A stretch of DNA of 64,000 nt, from the NCBI GenBank assembly GCA_002435745.1, contig DIWT01000021.1, positions 1-64,000 of the forward strand. The letters are read 5' to 3'. The position numbers and the translations under genes were made by a program. The notes under the pieces are model-generated. The model did not search any database and had not been told where the DNA came from. It was given only the letters and a program-made list of their open reading frames with translations. The stretch comes from a bacterium UBP15_UBA6099 (GTDB taxonomy: Bacteria > UBP15 > UBA6099). Position 1 is the first letter of the stretch, and the number at the start of each line of letters is the position of its first letter. Below are positions 41,730 through 51,036 of the stretch, in pieces.

Positions 41730-42650
41730 GTGGAAAACAAATTGGATCAACTTGAGTGTGATCCCGGCGAGTTCGACAATTTTTTGTCTTTGCCGCCGGA
41801 ATACAGCGACCCGGCGAGTTCGAAGTTCGTCGTGTTCACGGCTCCTTTTGAGAAGACGACGTCGTACCGGAAGGGGACCGCGCTCGGCCCGGAAGCTATA
41901 TTAGAGGCGTCTCATCAGGTGGAGTTGTTCGATTTCGAGTTGGGGCGGTCCGCAGTGGAGAAAGGCATAGCCACCGACAGGTCGTTGGATGCTTTTTGCG
42001 ATGGCGATTATGAAAAGTTCGACGTCGCCGCTAGAGCCGTCGCCACTGCAACGATGCGGCGCGGGGCGACTCCGGTGTTTATAGGCGGCGAACACTCGAT
42101 ATCTTTAGCTCCCGCAGCCGCCGCGCTCGAACTGTATCCCGACCTGACGGTTGTTCAGATTGACGCGCACGCAGACCTGAGAGACAGCTATGACGGAGAC
42201 AGATACAGTCACGCCTCGGTAATGAGGAGGATTCTTGAGATTGACCCCGGCCCGCCGCGTGTGGTTCAGGTGGGAATCAGAAGCGGGTGCGCGGAGGAGT
42301 TCAGGATGGCTGAATCGGAGTCCCGGATAAAGATGTTCACGGCGGCCGCGATTCATTCGGGACGTGTGTCCATAGACGACATTCTGGACAGCGTGAAAGG
42401 CCGCGTTTATCTCACTATAGACCTTGATGGAATAGACCCGGCCGAGGCTCCGGCTGTGGGCACTCCCGAGCCCGGCGGGCTTTCGTGGAGATGGACTCTG
42501 GAGTTCATCGAGAGGCTTTGCGCGCTGTCGAAACCGGTCGCTTTCGACCTCGTGGAACTGTGCCCTATACCCGGCGATTTCAGGTCGGATTTTCTGTCCG
42601 CGAAATTAATCTACCGCATCATCGGACTTATCGCCGCGCAATCGGAATAG
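41730..42650 (+). CDS. speB: Agmatinase/arginase-family ureohydrolase
   Basis: Ureohydrolases split urea from guanidino compounds with a binuclear manganese centre. The 306-residue protein has the metal-ligand motifs FIGGEHSIS, QIDAHADLRD and LTIDLDGIDPAEAPAVGTPEPGG. The substrate could be agmatine (giving putrescine) or N1-aminopropylagmatine (giving spermidine); I cannot tell them apart by eye. Sitting next to speD fits a polyamine role better than arginine use. GTG start at 41730 behind GGGAGGA. The gene is followed by an interspersed repeat with a terminator-like stem. Confidence 0.88.
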   Translation: MENKLDQLECDPGEFDNFLSLPPEYSDPASSKFVVFTAPFEKTTSYRKGTALGPEAILEASHQVELFDFELGRSAVEKGIATDRSLDAFCDGDYEKFDVAARAVATATMRRGATPVFIGGEHSISLAPAAAALELYPDLTVVQIDAHADLRDSYDGDRYSHASVMRRILEIDPGPPRVVQVGIRSGCAEEFRMAESESRIKMFTAAAIHSGRVSIDDILDSVKGRVYLTIDLDGIDPAEAPAVGTPEPGGLSWRWTLEFIERLCALSKPVAFDLVELCPIPGDFRSDFLSAKLIYRIIGLIAAQSE

Positions 42651-42683
42651 GCTGCCGCGCGAGCTTTAATCCGAAAAACCGTT

Positions 42684-42767
42684 TAAAATGGTTTCCGCCT
42701 TCGGCGGTTGGGGAAAAACCCTTTGAAAAAGGGTTCTTTGCCCAAACCCCTTTTCCAAAACTTTTCG
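42684..42767. repeat. Interspersed intergenic repeat, copy 2
   Basis: Second copy of the block at 131-213. The central stem AACCCTTT (42717-42724) with AAAGGGTT (42728-42735) is perfect and has short T-runs on both sides, when read on each strand. It sits between the converging speB and amidohydrolase genes, where a bidirectional terminator is expected. Confidence 0.75.
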
Positions 42768-42866
42768 CATCATTTTTTTTGCGCGAAGATGAGAAGGTTT
42801 GCGGAAAACCCAGAGGGTTTTACGAAGTTGTCTTCCACATTGGCGAATCCGGGCTTAATCCGATTA

Positions 42867-43889
42867 TTACTTATCCAGACCTAACAGGCGGTATGCGTTG
42901 GCGGAAAGAATGTTTCTGCGCGCTTCAGGCTCGCCTTCCGTGGCGATGAGCGTTTTTGCCAGAGGCATGACCAGCGGATAGAACGGCCAGTCCGTGCCGA
43001 ACAGCATCCGCTCCGAGCCGACCTGTTCAATCATGTCCTGAATCTGGTGAGGTGGTTGGCCGTCAATTTCGAGCCAAGCGTTTTCGTAAGTTTTCACAAG
43101 GCTGATCGCTTCAGGGTAGAAGTTCATTCCCGCGTGACCCAGCACGAAGTTGGTTTCGGGGAAGCTTTTTATCGGTTCTTCGTAGAACTCCATTCCGGAA
43201 AATTTCCTCAGGAAAGAAGGTTCAAGGCCATTGTATGAAGTGTGAAAGAGAACAGGGAACCCTGTTTTGTTCCAGCGTTCGAGAAGCTTCATAACTTTGG
43301 GATGGCTTGGAGGGGCCATGTGGGCGTAGGGGTGAACTTTTAGGCCGCGAGCGCCTCGCTCGACACAGTCGTCCATTTTCTTTTCCCAATTCGCGCTGAA
43401 GGGATTGACGCCGCAGAAGGGAATCAGCCTGTCCTCGCCAGCCGTGCAGTCGAGATAAGCGCCGGAGATGTCCGAGCCGAACCGCAAGTCCAGAGCTAGA
43501 ACGACGCTCTTTTCAACGCCGACTCTGTCCATCTCCGCTATCAGGTTCGGTACTGTGTAGGTTGCATTGGGGCCTTTGTTCGAGAAGAGCGTGGTGGAGT
43601 AATCGGAGAACATGCCGTTGCGGCGAACCTGCGTAAGGTTCACGCCGGAGTAAATGGAGAGGTCGAGAGCCGCGCGACGTTCTGGGAAATTGTGTTTGAC
43701 GCTGGGGGTTTTTCGGTGGTAATCGATTGGGGGCGCGGCTAGAAAATAGAAACCGAGGTGCGTGTGCATATCGACTATCGGCGGAGCGTCCGGAAGATTG
43801 AGAGCGATTTTTCCGCGCTCGTTTAATTTAAAATAAGGAAGGTCTCTTAATGCGTAACAATCTTTGAATTTGAGTTCAGCGGCGTTCAT
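42867..43889 (-). CDS. Amidohydrolase-2 family metal-dependent hydrolase
   Basis: The 340-residue TIM-barrel protein has the N-terminal metal motif VDMHTHLGF (HxH), GARGLKVHPYAH (Lys and His ligands), FHTSYNG, NFVLGHAGMNF and MLFGTDWPFYP (final Asp). This set fits the amidohydrolase_2 group, which includes decarboxylases and lactonases. The substrate is unknown. The first 35 residues form a short extension not typical of the core. It has its own promoter. Downstream is repeat copy 2. Confidence 0.87.
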   Translation of the reverse strand: MNAAELKFKDCYALRDLPYFKLNERGKIALNLPDAPPIVDMHTHLGFYFLAAPPIDYHRKTPSVKHNFPERRAALDLSIYSGVNLTQVRRNGMFSDYSTTLFSNKGPNATYTVPNLIAEMDRVGVEKSVVLALDLRFGSDISGAYLDCTAGEDRLIPFCGVNPFSANWEKKMDDCVERGARGLKVHPYAHMAPPSHPKVMKLLERWNKTGFPVLFHTSYNGLEPSFLRKFSGMEFYEEPIKSFPETNFVLGHAGMNFYPEAISLVKTYENAWLEIDGQPPHQIQDMIEQVGSERMLFGTDWPFYPLVMPLAKTLIATEGEPEARRNILSANAYRLLGLDK

Positions 43890-43947
43890 AAAATATAACC
43901 TCCGATAAAGGACGCGAGATGTTCAGTTCCAAGCGTCTACATGTGCG

Positions 43948-43976
43948 ATTATATGCCGCATTGGGCGCGGCGACAA
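43948..43976 (-). promoter_or_regulatory. Amidohydrolase gene promoter
   Basis: On the minus strand TTGTCG (43971-43976), 17-nt spacer, perfect TATAAT (43948-43953). The leader would be about 50 nt to the ATG at 43889. Confidence 0.6.
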
Positions 43977-44107
43977 AAATATTTTAATTATCGGTTATGA
44001 AATCAATTAAAGATAAACATTGAAAAAGAGGGAGTTATTTGAGAAAATCAGGAGAGCATCTATGCGCGGAGACGAAACCGCGCAGGTTTGACGGGAGGCG
44101 TTTAGAT

Positions 44108-44983
44108 ATGTTTAAAGGAAGCATCGCGGCGCTTATTACGCCATTCAATGGCGGAAAGATAGACGAGAAGAAGTTAAGGCAACTGGTCGATTGGCACGTC
44201 AAACACGGAACAAACGGCGTCGTGCCGACGGGCACTACAGGTGAAAGCCCCACGCTTACTCATGAAGAGCACATGAGGGTTGTGGAGATAACGGTCGAGC
44301 AGGCGGCGGGAAGGATTCCGGTGATAGCGGGAGCAGGGTCGAACTGCACGCGGGAGGCCGCGCAGTTGACGAAACACGCAGCGGAAGTGGGAGCAGACGG
44401 AGCTTTGCTTATCGCTCCCTACTACAATAAACCCGGACAAAGGGGGATCTTCGCGCACTTCGCGGAAATCTCGAAGAAAGTTGATATTCCTATCGTTTTG
44501 TACAACCATGCCGGGCGAACCGGGGTGACTATCGAGCCTGAGACGGTCGCGGCGTTGGCGAAAGTCGGCAATTTTGTGGCGGTAAAGGATGCGAGCGGCG
44601 GGATAAATTATACGGCGGAAGTGCTGCAGAGAACGAGCGGCGCGGTTTCAATCCTGTCAGGCAACGACACGTGGACTCCGGCGCTGATGGCGCTGGGAGC
44701 TGTAGGGTGCATCTCGGTAGTGGCAAACATCGCGCCTAAAAAGCACGCTCGGATGATTTCGCTTATCGCTTCCGGCGATGCAAAGAAAGGCGTCAAGCTC
44801 TATTACGAGTTGCTGCCGCTTATGAAAGCTATGGACATGGACACGAACCCGATTCCCGTGAAGGAAGCTATGGGGATGATGGGAATGGCCGACCCTGCGC
44901 CGAGGCTTCCGCTTGTGAGGATGGACGCAAAGAAGCGAGCGGAGCTGAGAGCGGTATTGAAGGCTAGCAGACTTGTGAAGTAA
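44108..44983 (+). CDS. dapA: 4-hydroxy-tetrahydrodipicolinate synthase
   Basis: DapA condenses pyruvate with aspartate semialdehyde in the lysine and meso-DAP pathway. The 291-residue protein has GTTGESPTLTHEEH, LLIAPYYNKPGQ, VLYNHAGRTGV (catalytic Tyr) and VAVKDASGG (Schiff-base Lys). Residue 1 starts FKGSIAALITPF as in the family, so ATG 44108 with GGGAGG is chosen over an in-frame upstream TTG at 44039. The family also holds N-acetylneuraminate lyase and related aldolases. The GTTGE loop and meso-DAP-type MurE favour DapA. Confidence 0.93.
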   Translation: MFKGSIAALITPFNGGKIDEKKLRQLVDWHVKHGTNGVVPTGTTGESPTLTHEEHMRVVEITVEQAAGRIPVIAGAGSNCTREAAQLTKHAAEVGADGALLIAPYYNKPGQRGIFAHFAEISKKVDIPIVLYNHAGRTGVTIEPETVAALAKVGNFVAVKDASGGINYTAEVLQRTSGAVSILSGNDTWTPALMALGAVGCISVVANIAPKKHARMISLIASGDAKKGVKLYYELLPLMKAMDMDTNPIPVKEAMGMMGMADPAPRLPLVRMDAKKRAELRAVLKASRLVK

Positions 44984-44985
44984 CG

Positions 44986-45019
44986 CCGCGCGCGACGAGG
45001 GAACAATCGCGGCGCGCGG
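44986..45019 (+). other. GC-rich hairpin after dapA
   Basis: CCGCGCGC (44986-44993) pairs with GCGCGCGG (45012-45019) starting 3 nt past the dapA stop. There is no T-tract, so it may stabilise the 3' end or act with Rho. A second GC hairpin lies at about 45085-45105 ahead of the next gene. Confidence 0.4.
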
Positions 45020-45137
45020 GGCTTCTTAAATAAAGTCTAACAATTAATGATATGGAGGCGGTTTCCGGATCGCGGGTATTATTCAGCCGCGCGGTTGCGC
45101 GCGGCTTCCGCCGACCTGTCCGCCCAAGGGAAGAAAA

Positions 45138-46994
45138 ATGAGAATTGTGCAGTGGTTGCGCGTCATTGCCGCGATAGCAGTATCGGTCTGCGCATCGCGC
45201 TCGGCATTTGCGGCGGCGGAATATTCAATACGGATGGAGTCCAAGGAGATTATTTACGACATCGAAAAACAGACTGCCGTCTCGTGGCTGAAAACTGTTG
45301 TGGACGGGGACGGATACAGAGTGACGGCGGACAGGGTGGTTTTTGATTTCAGGAGCAACACGCTGAGGGCGGAAGGGAATGTTTCGCTGTATTACGCGTA
45401 TCGCAGCGGATGGGGAATGTTTTTTATGGACGACATGGCCGGCGCCGACAAGGAGGAGCGGATATCGGCGCGCGAACTGATAATCAACGCCGAGTTTGCG
45501 GAGGCGCTGGTGTTTCCAGAGTCCGAGGGGCGCGCGCCTGTGGCGCTCGATTTGGAGTTGGGCCGTTTCACCCCGGCGCTTCGGGGAATGGACGAGGCTC
45601 CGGCGTTTCCGCCGATTTCGAAAGAAGATGTGGCGCTGTGTTATGAATTGTACTATCAATCGTCCGGGAAATTTGTTCTTTATGACGCGACGTATATTGA
45701 TGAGGACGGAAAACAATATTACAGTTCGGCGCTGATGGCCGACGGACCGGATTTAAGAAGAAGGACCGCTTCGCTGCGAGGGTTGGAAATATCCGATTCC
45801 GGCGGCGTTATGTCCACCCGGTTCGAAGGGGTGGTATGGTTGCAGAATGCTCCCCGCTCGGCGACATATATCGACGTCGAATACATCCACGCGAAGGACG
45901 AAGGTTTTTCTCTAGCCAGTCCGGCCCTGACGCATTTTCGCTCATTCAGCAGCATGGGGATTATAGCGTCCGGGGGAGGCGACGAGAGGCAGAGGAACGG
46001 AAGCGCCGCTCTGTTCGGATTCACGGACAGCAGAAACGAGTTCATGGTTTCATACGCGCGCTCCACGCATGACTACGGAAGCGAGCTAAGCGGCGAGAAT
46101 TATTCCGGCTCGCGCCGAGCGATTACGGCGGAGGGAACATTGTGGAGAGAAGCGGGAAGGGTGAGGGGTTATTATGCCGACGCGGCGGAGGGCGGGCTGA
46201 CAATGCGCTCGCCCGAAGCCGGAGACAGCGACCATAAAACCAGAGCAAGATACGGCCATATGATAGCGACGCTGGACCCGGTGGCGATGGCGCTGCCCGG
46301 AGCAAAATTCGGCGCCGGGTTGGTGGCCTCCAGATCGAAATATGACAACGAATGGACTGTGTCGATGCCCGGAACGCTGAGACTGGGTTTTGACAGGTTG
46401 GACAGATTGACGGCACAGCCATATTTTTTTACCGGAGCTGTCCCGGTGGGCGGCGCGACTCTGATTCACGGCGTATCGTATACCGCCACTTTTTCCAACT
46501 ACAGACAGATGGCGCGGACGGTTGACGACGGAATTCCGGTCAGCGGATATGAGCAGACCGCGCATCAGTCTCACTATGAAACGACAGCCCGCGCGAGACT
46601 GCTTGTGCCTTTGGGAGAGCGGGCTTTTATAGACGCGTCATCCGAGTTCACAAAACAGAGCGGGGTGGAAACATCGACTGCGATCGCCGGGCTGACTATC
46701 GCGCCGGGCGCTAGGGATTATGCTTTCGCGGGAGCTTCGTATGATTTCAACTCGGATGAATGGGACATCTTTCGTTTCGACTACAGGATGCGTTTAAAGG
46801 GCGGCGCGCGCCTCGCGTATTCGCTGAGATATGACTTGGTCGCCGACGAAATCATGAGCGAGACTATGGGATTGCAGGCGAGACTGGGCGGGGGCGCGAT
46901 GTCTCTGTCTTACGACGAGTCCGACTCGCTGTATTATCTTAGATACAACACGCGAAACTGGTCGAGCGGAGCGCGCGAAAGGATATTCGACTGA
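45138..46994 (+). CDS. LptD/OstA-like outer-membrane beta-barrel protein
   Basis: The 618-residue protein has a signal peptide (cleavage after SAFA), then an OstA/LptA-like beta-jellyroll segment: VTADRVVFDFRSNTLRAEGN (residues 60-85) is the typical repeat of lipopolysaccharide-transport proteins. The remaining 500 residues alternate Gly/aromatic strands, as in a large barrel, with strands ending near DSLYYLRYNTRNW. It may insert lipopolysaccharide in the outer leaflet, working with the LpxL-like enzyme's product. The jellyroll is shorter than usual and I do not see the Cys pairs of enterobacterial LptD, so the call is tentative. GGAAG precedes the ATG. No lptE, surA or lptA is adjacent. Confidence 0.65.
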   Translation: MRIVQWLRVIAAIAVSVCASRSAFAAAEYSIRMESKEIIYDIEKQTAVSWLKTVVDGDGYRVTADRVVFDFRSNTLRAEGNVSLYYAYRSGWGMFFMDDMAGADKEERISARELIINAEFAEALVFPESEGRAPVALDLELGRFTPALRGMDEAPAFPPISKEDVALCYELYYQSSGKFVLYDATYIDEDGKQYYSSALMADGPDLRRRTASLRGLEISDSGGVMSTRFEGVVWLQNAPRSATYIDVEYIHAKDEGFSLASPALTHFRSFSSMGIIASGGGDERQRNGSAALFGFTDSRNEFMVSYARSTHDYGSELSGENYSGSRRAITAEGTLWREAGRVRGYYADAAEGGLTMRSPEAGDSDHKTRARYGHMIATLDPVAMALPGAKFGAGLVASRSKYDNEWTVSMPGTLRLGFDRLDRLTAQPYFFTGAVPVGGATLIHGVSYTATFSNYRQMARTVDDGIPVSGYEQTAHQSHYETTARARLLVPLGERAFIDASSEFTKQSGVETSTAIAGLTIAPGARDYAFAGASYDFNSDEWDIFRFDYRMRLKGGARLAYSLRYDLVADEIMSETMGLQARLGGGAMSLSYDESDSLYYLRYNTRNWSSGARERIFD

Positions 46995-47087
46995 ACGGCG
47001 GCAAAACAGCGTTGAAACGCGGGTTGCGGCCTCGATATTAACGCGCTGAAGGACATCCGGCCGGAAGGCTGCGGAAAACGGTTCCGC

Positions 47088-48518
47088 ATGGAGAACAAAA
47101 TGACAAAAGGCAAGAACGGCGAACTGACGCCGCTGGGGATGAAAATCATCCTGCTTTACTGCGTGGCGAACGTGGGGATGATGGTTCTGGACACGGTTCT
47201 CGACCAGTACGCGGTTTTTTTCTACGCTCCGAGGAGAACTCAAGGAGGCGCGGCGGCGGGCGCGGTTATGGCGTTCGCGCCTCTCGTGCTGGCAGGGCTC
47301 GCCCTTAATTTCGGAAGGTTCATGGACGCTCTGGCAAACCCGATAGTGGGTTATCTGAGCGACCGCACCAGCACAAGATGGGGCCGCAGAATCCCTTATG
47401 TTCTTTTCGGCTCAATACCGATGACGATATTTTTCATAATGATGTTTTTTCCTCCGCTGCAGTCGGAGTCCAAATGGAACGCGGTTTGGTTTGCGTTTAC
47501 CTGCGGCGGGTTCCTGTTCCTGTACACGCTCGTGGTGGCTCCGTATCTTGCGCTGATACCGGAGTTGGCGAAGAGCAGCGACGACCGGGTCAAGCTCTCG
47601 TCTTGGCACGCGATAGCGAGCATGCTGGGGCTGATAATCGGCTCTGTGGCGACGGGCGTGATAGTGACGAAAACCGGCGGCGGCACGAACGGCATAAGGA
47701 CGATGGCGGTCTCGATGGGGATTCTCTCTTTCGCGACGATTATATTCACCGCGCTGACCGTCAGGGAAGGGCCGGTGACGAAGGAGAAAGTCGCAAAAAT
47801 ATCATTCATGCAGGCGCTCGCGCCGGCGTTCAAAAACAAGCATTTTTTGATTTACATATTCAGCATCTCGTCGTTCTGGCTGGGATACAAGGTGCTGCAA
47901 AGCTCCACCATATACGTCTGCACTGTCATATTGAACAAACCGGAAGGATATGTGAGCGCGATAATGGCGGGGATGCTCGTGGTTCTGCTCATCTCGATTC
48001 CGCTTGTGTTTACGCTTTACAACAAGTTCGGGAAGAAGAAGCTGTTTCTGGCAGGGCTGGCGATGATGATGCTTTTTTCTCCATTGCAGGGGCTTGTGAT
48101 AAAGGCCGGCGCATTCATGGACGCGACGCTGTTCTATCACATAATCATCGCGTTGATGGGGTTCCCTATCGCGCTGATGCTGGTTATCTATAACGCGGTT
48201 CTCTCCGACATCATAGATTTCGACGAGAAGCAGACGGGCTTCCGGCGCGAAGCCATGTACTATGGAATCGAGGGGCTGTTCACAAAAACGACAAGGGGAA
48301 TCGGCTCGTCGCTCAGCGCGGTGCTGTTCGCGTTGTTCGGGTTGGACGCCGCTTCCGGCTCTGCGTTTTCCGGCATAACGCGGTCTATCACGGAATTTTT
48401 CACTAGCGTGGGACTCGGCGCGGGGCCGGCGACAGGGTTGTTGCTGGCAGGCCCAATCTGCGCGGTCTTCTCGCTGGCGGGCGTGATAATCTTCAGCAAG
48501 TACACTTTGACTAAATAG
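47088..48518 (+). CDS. GPH-family (MelB-like) sugar/cation symporter, MFS fold
   Basis: The 476-residue protein has about twelve membrane helices. The helix 2-3 loop is NFGRFMDALANPIVGYLSDR, with TSTRWGRRIPYVLFG after it, the signature of the glycoside-pentoside-hexuronide:cation symporters. A TM-flanked FDEKQTGFRREAMYYGIEG in the second half matches the family. The substrate is unknown; a sugar-phosphate isomerase-like gene lies downstream. Start ATG 47088 has no clear ribosome site; ATG 47100, with GGAG at 47091-47094, is an alternative. Confidence 0.9.
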   Translation: MENKMTKGKNGELTPLGMKIILLYCVANVGMMVLDTVLDQYAVFFYAPRRTQGGAAAGAVMAFAPLVLAGLALNFGRFMDALANPIVGYLSDRTSTRWGRRIPYVLFGSIPMTIFFIMMFFPPLQSESKWNAVWFAFTCGGFLFLYTLVVAPYLALIPELAKSSDDRVKLSSWHAIASMLGLIIGSVATGVIVTKTGGGTNGIRTMAVSMGILSFATIIFTALTVREGPVTKEKVAKISFMQALAPAFKNKHFLIYIFSISSFWLGYKVLQSSTIYVCTVILNKPEGYVSAIMAGMLVVLLISIPLVFTLYNKFGKKKLFLAGLAMMMLFSPLQGLVIKAGAFMDATLFYHIIIALMGFPIALMLVIYNAVLSDIIDFDEKQTGFRREAMYYGIEGLFTKTTRGIGSSLSAVLFALFGLDAASGSAFSGITRSITEFFTSVGLGAGPATGLLLAGPICAVFSLAGVIIFSKYTLTK

Positions 48519-48657
48519 TCGCGGCATTGACGGACAAATGCTTCAGAGAGACGGAACCGGAGCGCGGCCGCGCGCTTTTTTGCTCTGGCGTTTTCCAATC
48601 TTTTTCTCTGGTGTAGAATTCATGTGACGAAAGACTGATATTCGGGAGGGTGTTCTC

Positions 48658-49467
48658 GTGAAATTATCTTTGCAGGAAGGATTGTGCGGGTGCGAAGGCT
48701 TCAGAGGATTTCTGAGGGACGCGAAGGAATGGGGTTTCGACGCTGTGGAAGTGTGGGGCGAGGGATTGGACGAGAGGCTGGACGATGTCGTCGCCGCGCT
48801 GCGAGAGCAAGGCGCTAAGGCGTCGTCGGTGTGTCCGGGGGGCGGGGGCATAAGGGGAACGATCCTGAGCAAAGACGAGGAAGAGGCCAAACGCGCCGCA
48901 GGGGACATAGACAAGTTGCTTGACTGTTGCGCGCGGCTGGACGGAGCCGGGCTAATAATAGTTCCGGAATTCGGAGAGAAGAAATTCATGGCTCTGTATC
49001 CGGATCACGGGGACTTCGAGAGAAGAAAAGGCTTGTTCGCTGAAAGGCTGGAGCCGCACGCAAGGCGCGCGGAGCGGCTCGGCGTGAGGATTCTGCTGGA
49101 GCCGCTGAACCGCTACGAAGCGTTTTTCATGCTCACGGTCGGGCAGGCCGCTGAAACGTGCAGGATGCTGGGCAGTCCGGCAGTTAGAGTGATAGCCGAC
49201 TTGTTTCACATGGGCATTGAGGAAGACAACACTGCAAAGGCGATTTCGGACAATATTGAATGGATAGATCATGTGCATCTTGTGGATTCCAACAGAAAAC
49301 TGCCGGGACAGGGCGAAAAGGATTTCGCGCCGGCGCTGGCGGCATTAAAGAACGGCGGATTCGACGGTTACCTGTGCATGGAGTGCGGAGTTCCGGGGGC
49401 CGACCCGGCGGCGCAATTTAAGAAATCAGTGAAATGGATGAGAGCCGCTATCGGGCGGATCGGGTAA
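48658..49467 (+). CDS. Sugar phosphate isomerase/epimerase-like TIM barrel
   Basis: The 269-residue product is of the AP endonuclease 2 / xylose isomerase-like TIM-barrel superfamily. It has metal-site segments LIIVPEFGEKKF, RILLEPLNRYEAFF (Glu), VRVIADLFHMGIEED (Asp/His), HVHLVDSNRK (His) and YLCMECGVPG (Glu). Such proteins isomerise or epimerise sugars, inositol derivatives or hydroxypyruvate. Start is GTG 48658 behind GGGAGGG. It is only 3 nt ahead of tyrA, so the two are probably co-transcribed, though they share no evident pathway. Confidence 0.85.
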   Translation: MKLSLQEGLCGCEGFRGFLRDAKEWGFDAVEVWGEGLDERLDDVVAALREQGAKASSVCPGGGGIRGTILSKDEEEAKRAAGDIDKLLDCCARLDGAGLIIVPEFGEKKFMALYPDHGDFERRKGLFAERLEPHARRAERLGVRILLEPLNRYEAFFMLTVGQAAETCRMLGSPAVRVIADLFHMGIEEDNTAKAISDNIEWIDHVHLVDSNRKLPGQGEKDFAPALAALKNGGFDGYLCMECGVPGADPAAQFKKSVKWMRAAIGRIG

Positions 49468-49470
49468 GAT

Positions 49471-50586
49471 ATGAAGGATAAACTTCACTTTTCAAAGATG
49501 GCGATATTGGGGGTCGGGCTGCTCGGCGGCTCCATTGCGAAAACGGCGAAGAAAAACGGAATGGTTTCGCGGGTGTCGGGGCAAGGAAGAAACCCTAAGA
49601 GAATCGGCTACGCGCTCTCTAATGGAATAATCGACGAAGCGGCGGCGTCTCCCGAAGAAGCTGTCCGAGGCGCGGAACTTGTAGTCGTCTGCACACCTGT
49701 CGGACTGATATCAGAGACAATAGAGAGGATATCCGGTTGTCTGGAGCCGGGGGCGATAGTCACTGATGTGGGAAGCACGAAGACGACCATCGTAAGGCAT
49801 GCCGAGGCGATTTTGCCGGACAGCGTGAGTTTTGTGGGCGGACACCCTATGGCGGGTTCAGAGGAATCCGGGGTCGAGGCGTCGACGGACACTCTTTTTG
49901 AAAACGCGCTCTGCGTGCTGGCGTCGTCTGACCGGACAAATATTTCCGCGTTGAACAGGATGGCCAGATTCTGGGAGGCGATGAGGTCGCAGGTGATGAT
50001 AATGTCGCCGGAGGAGCACGATCTTCTGGTGGCCGCGTCGAGTCATCTTCCGCACATGGTGGCGGTCGCGCTGACAAGATGCGTTGCGGAGATTTCGGCG
50101 GACAGGGAGAAGGTGCTGCCTCTGTTGGCCGGAGGGTTCAGGGACACAACGCGCATCGCGTCGGGCAGCGCGGACATGTGGCGGGATATATGTCTCACCA
50201 ACCCTGAGTTCATCGGCGCGGTGATGGAGAAGTTCGGAAGAACGATGATGGAAGTGGCGGAGGCGGTGCGCGGACGGGAACCCGAAAGGCTGGAATCCCT
50301 GTTCGCGGACGCGAAGAGTTTCCGGGACGGCCTGCCCGCGAAAGGAAGAGGGATACTCGCTCCGGCGTCAGAGATTCTGGTCGACGTATCTGACCGTCCC
50401 GGTGTTATAGGGGAAATCACGCTTGCGCTTGGCGAGGCGGGCATAAATATCCGCAACATAAATGTGCAGCATGTGCGGGAGATGAGGGGCGGCACTCTTT
50501 CACTCATCCTTGAAAAAGCCTCCGACATGGAATCGGCCGCTAAGATACTGACGGACAGAGGTTTCACGGCGACGAAAGTGGATTGA
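49471..50586 (+). CDS. tyrA: Prephenate dehydrogenase with C-terminal ACT domain
   Basis: TyrA oxidatively decarboxylates prephenate to 4-hydroxyphenylpyruvate for tyrosine. The 371-residue enzyme has an N-terminal NAD(P) fold (MAILGVGLLGGSIAKTAKK), VTDVGSTKTTIV, and the substrate His in FVGGHPMAGSEESGV. The helical domain holds ASSHLPHMVAVAL and GFRDTTRIASG. An ACT domain starts at about residue 300 (EILVDVSDRPGVIGEITLAL), a likely tyrosine feedback sensor. No other shikimate-pathway gene is in this window. Confidence 0.94.
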   Translation: MKDKLHFSKMAILGVGLLGGSIAKTAKKNGMVSRVSGQGRNPKRIGYALSNGIIDEAAASPEEAVRGAELVVVCTPVGLISETIERISGCLEPGAIVTDVGSTKTTIVRHAEAILPDSVSFVGGHPMAGSEESGVEASTDTLFENALCVLASSDRTNISALNRMARFWEAMRSQVMIMSPEEHDLLVAASSHLPHMVAVALTRCVAEISADREKVLPLLAGGFRDTTRIASGSADMWRDICLTNPEFIGAVMEKFGRTMMEVAEAVRGREPERLESLFADAKSFRDGLPAKGRGILAPASEILVDVSDRPGVIGEITLALGEAGINIRNINVQHVREMRGGTLSLILEKASDMESAAKILTDRGFTATKVD

Positions 50587-50814
50587 ACAAGAGCGCGGGC
50601 GATTGACGCGGGATATACGAATATAGCGACAAAGACCGATTTAGACTGTTTTCAGTCATTATGGGCGATTATCGGCTGTTTTTTGAAATATGCCGCAAAG
50701 GTCAGATTTCTGTCGGTTTCAAACAACCCTAGATCAAATAAAAAAACATTTTAAAATAAATATTTTTGACCTAAAAAACAGGAATATTAATAACTCAGTG
50801 ATTTAATACGCACG

Positions 50815-50858
50815 CAACACCACAACATATTGTGGTGTTGTATTGTTCCCCATACAAC
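50815..50858 (+). promoter_or_regulatory. Pair of mutually exclusive hairpins
   Basis: Stem A is perfect: CAACACCACAA (50815-50825), loop CATA, TTGTGGTGTTG (50830-50840). Stem B uses GTTGTAT (50837-50843), overlapping the end of stem A, with ATACAAC (50852-50858). Forming one prevents the other, the arrangement of attenuators and riboswitch expression platforms. There is no long T-run after either. Confidence 0.5.
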
Positions 50859-50996
50859 ATAATGACAAAGTCGTATTTGGCCATATTTTGCCTTGGGCGG
50901 CTACGATAAAATAATACAGGGTAAAATCAACTTGAAACGCAGTATAACTACATATTAAGCCGAATATCGCTAATTTATTTATTTTTTGGGAAGTAG

Positions 50997-51025
50997 TTGA
51001 CAAGGTTTTTTTTTTGACTTACGAT
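50997..51025 (+). promoter_or_regulatory. mraZ (dcw) promoter
   Basis: Perfect TTGACA (50997-51002), 17-nt spacer that includes a ten-T run, and TACGAT (51020-51025). Initiation near 51032 would place both MraZ-box-like repeats in the transcribed leader, where MraZ boxes can act as operators. Confidence 0.65.
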
Positions 51026-51036
51026 AGCAGTACCTG

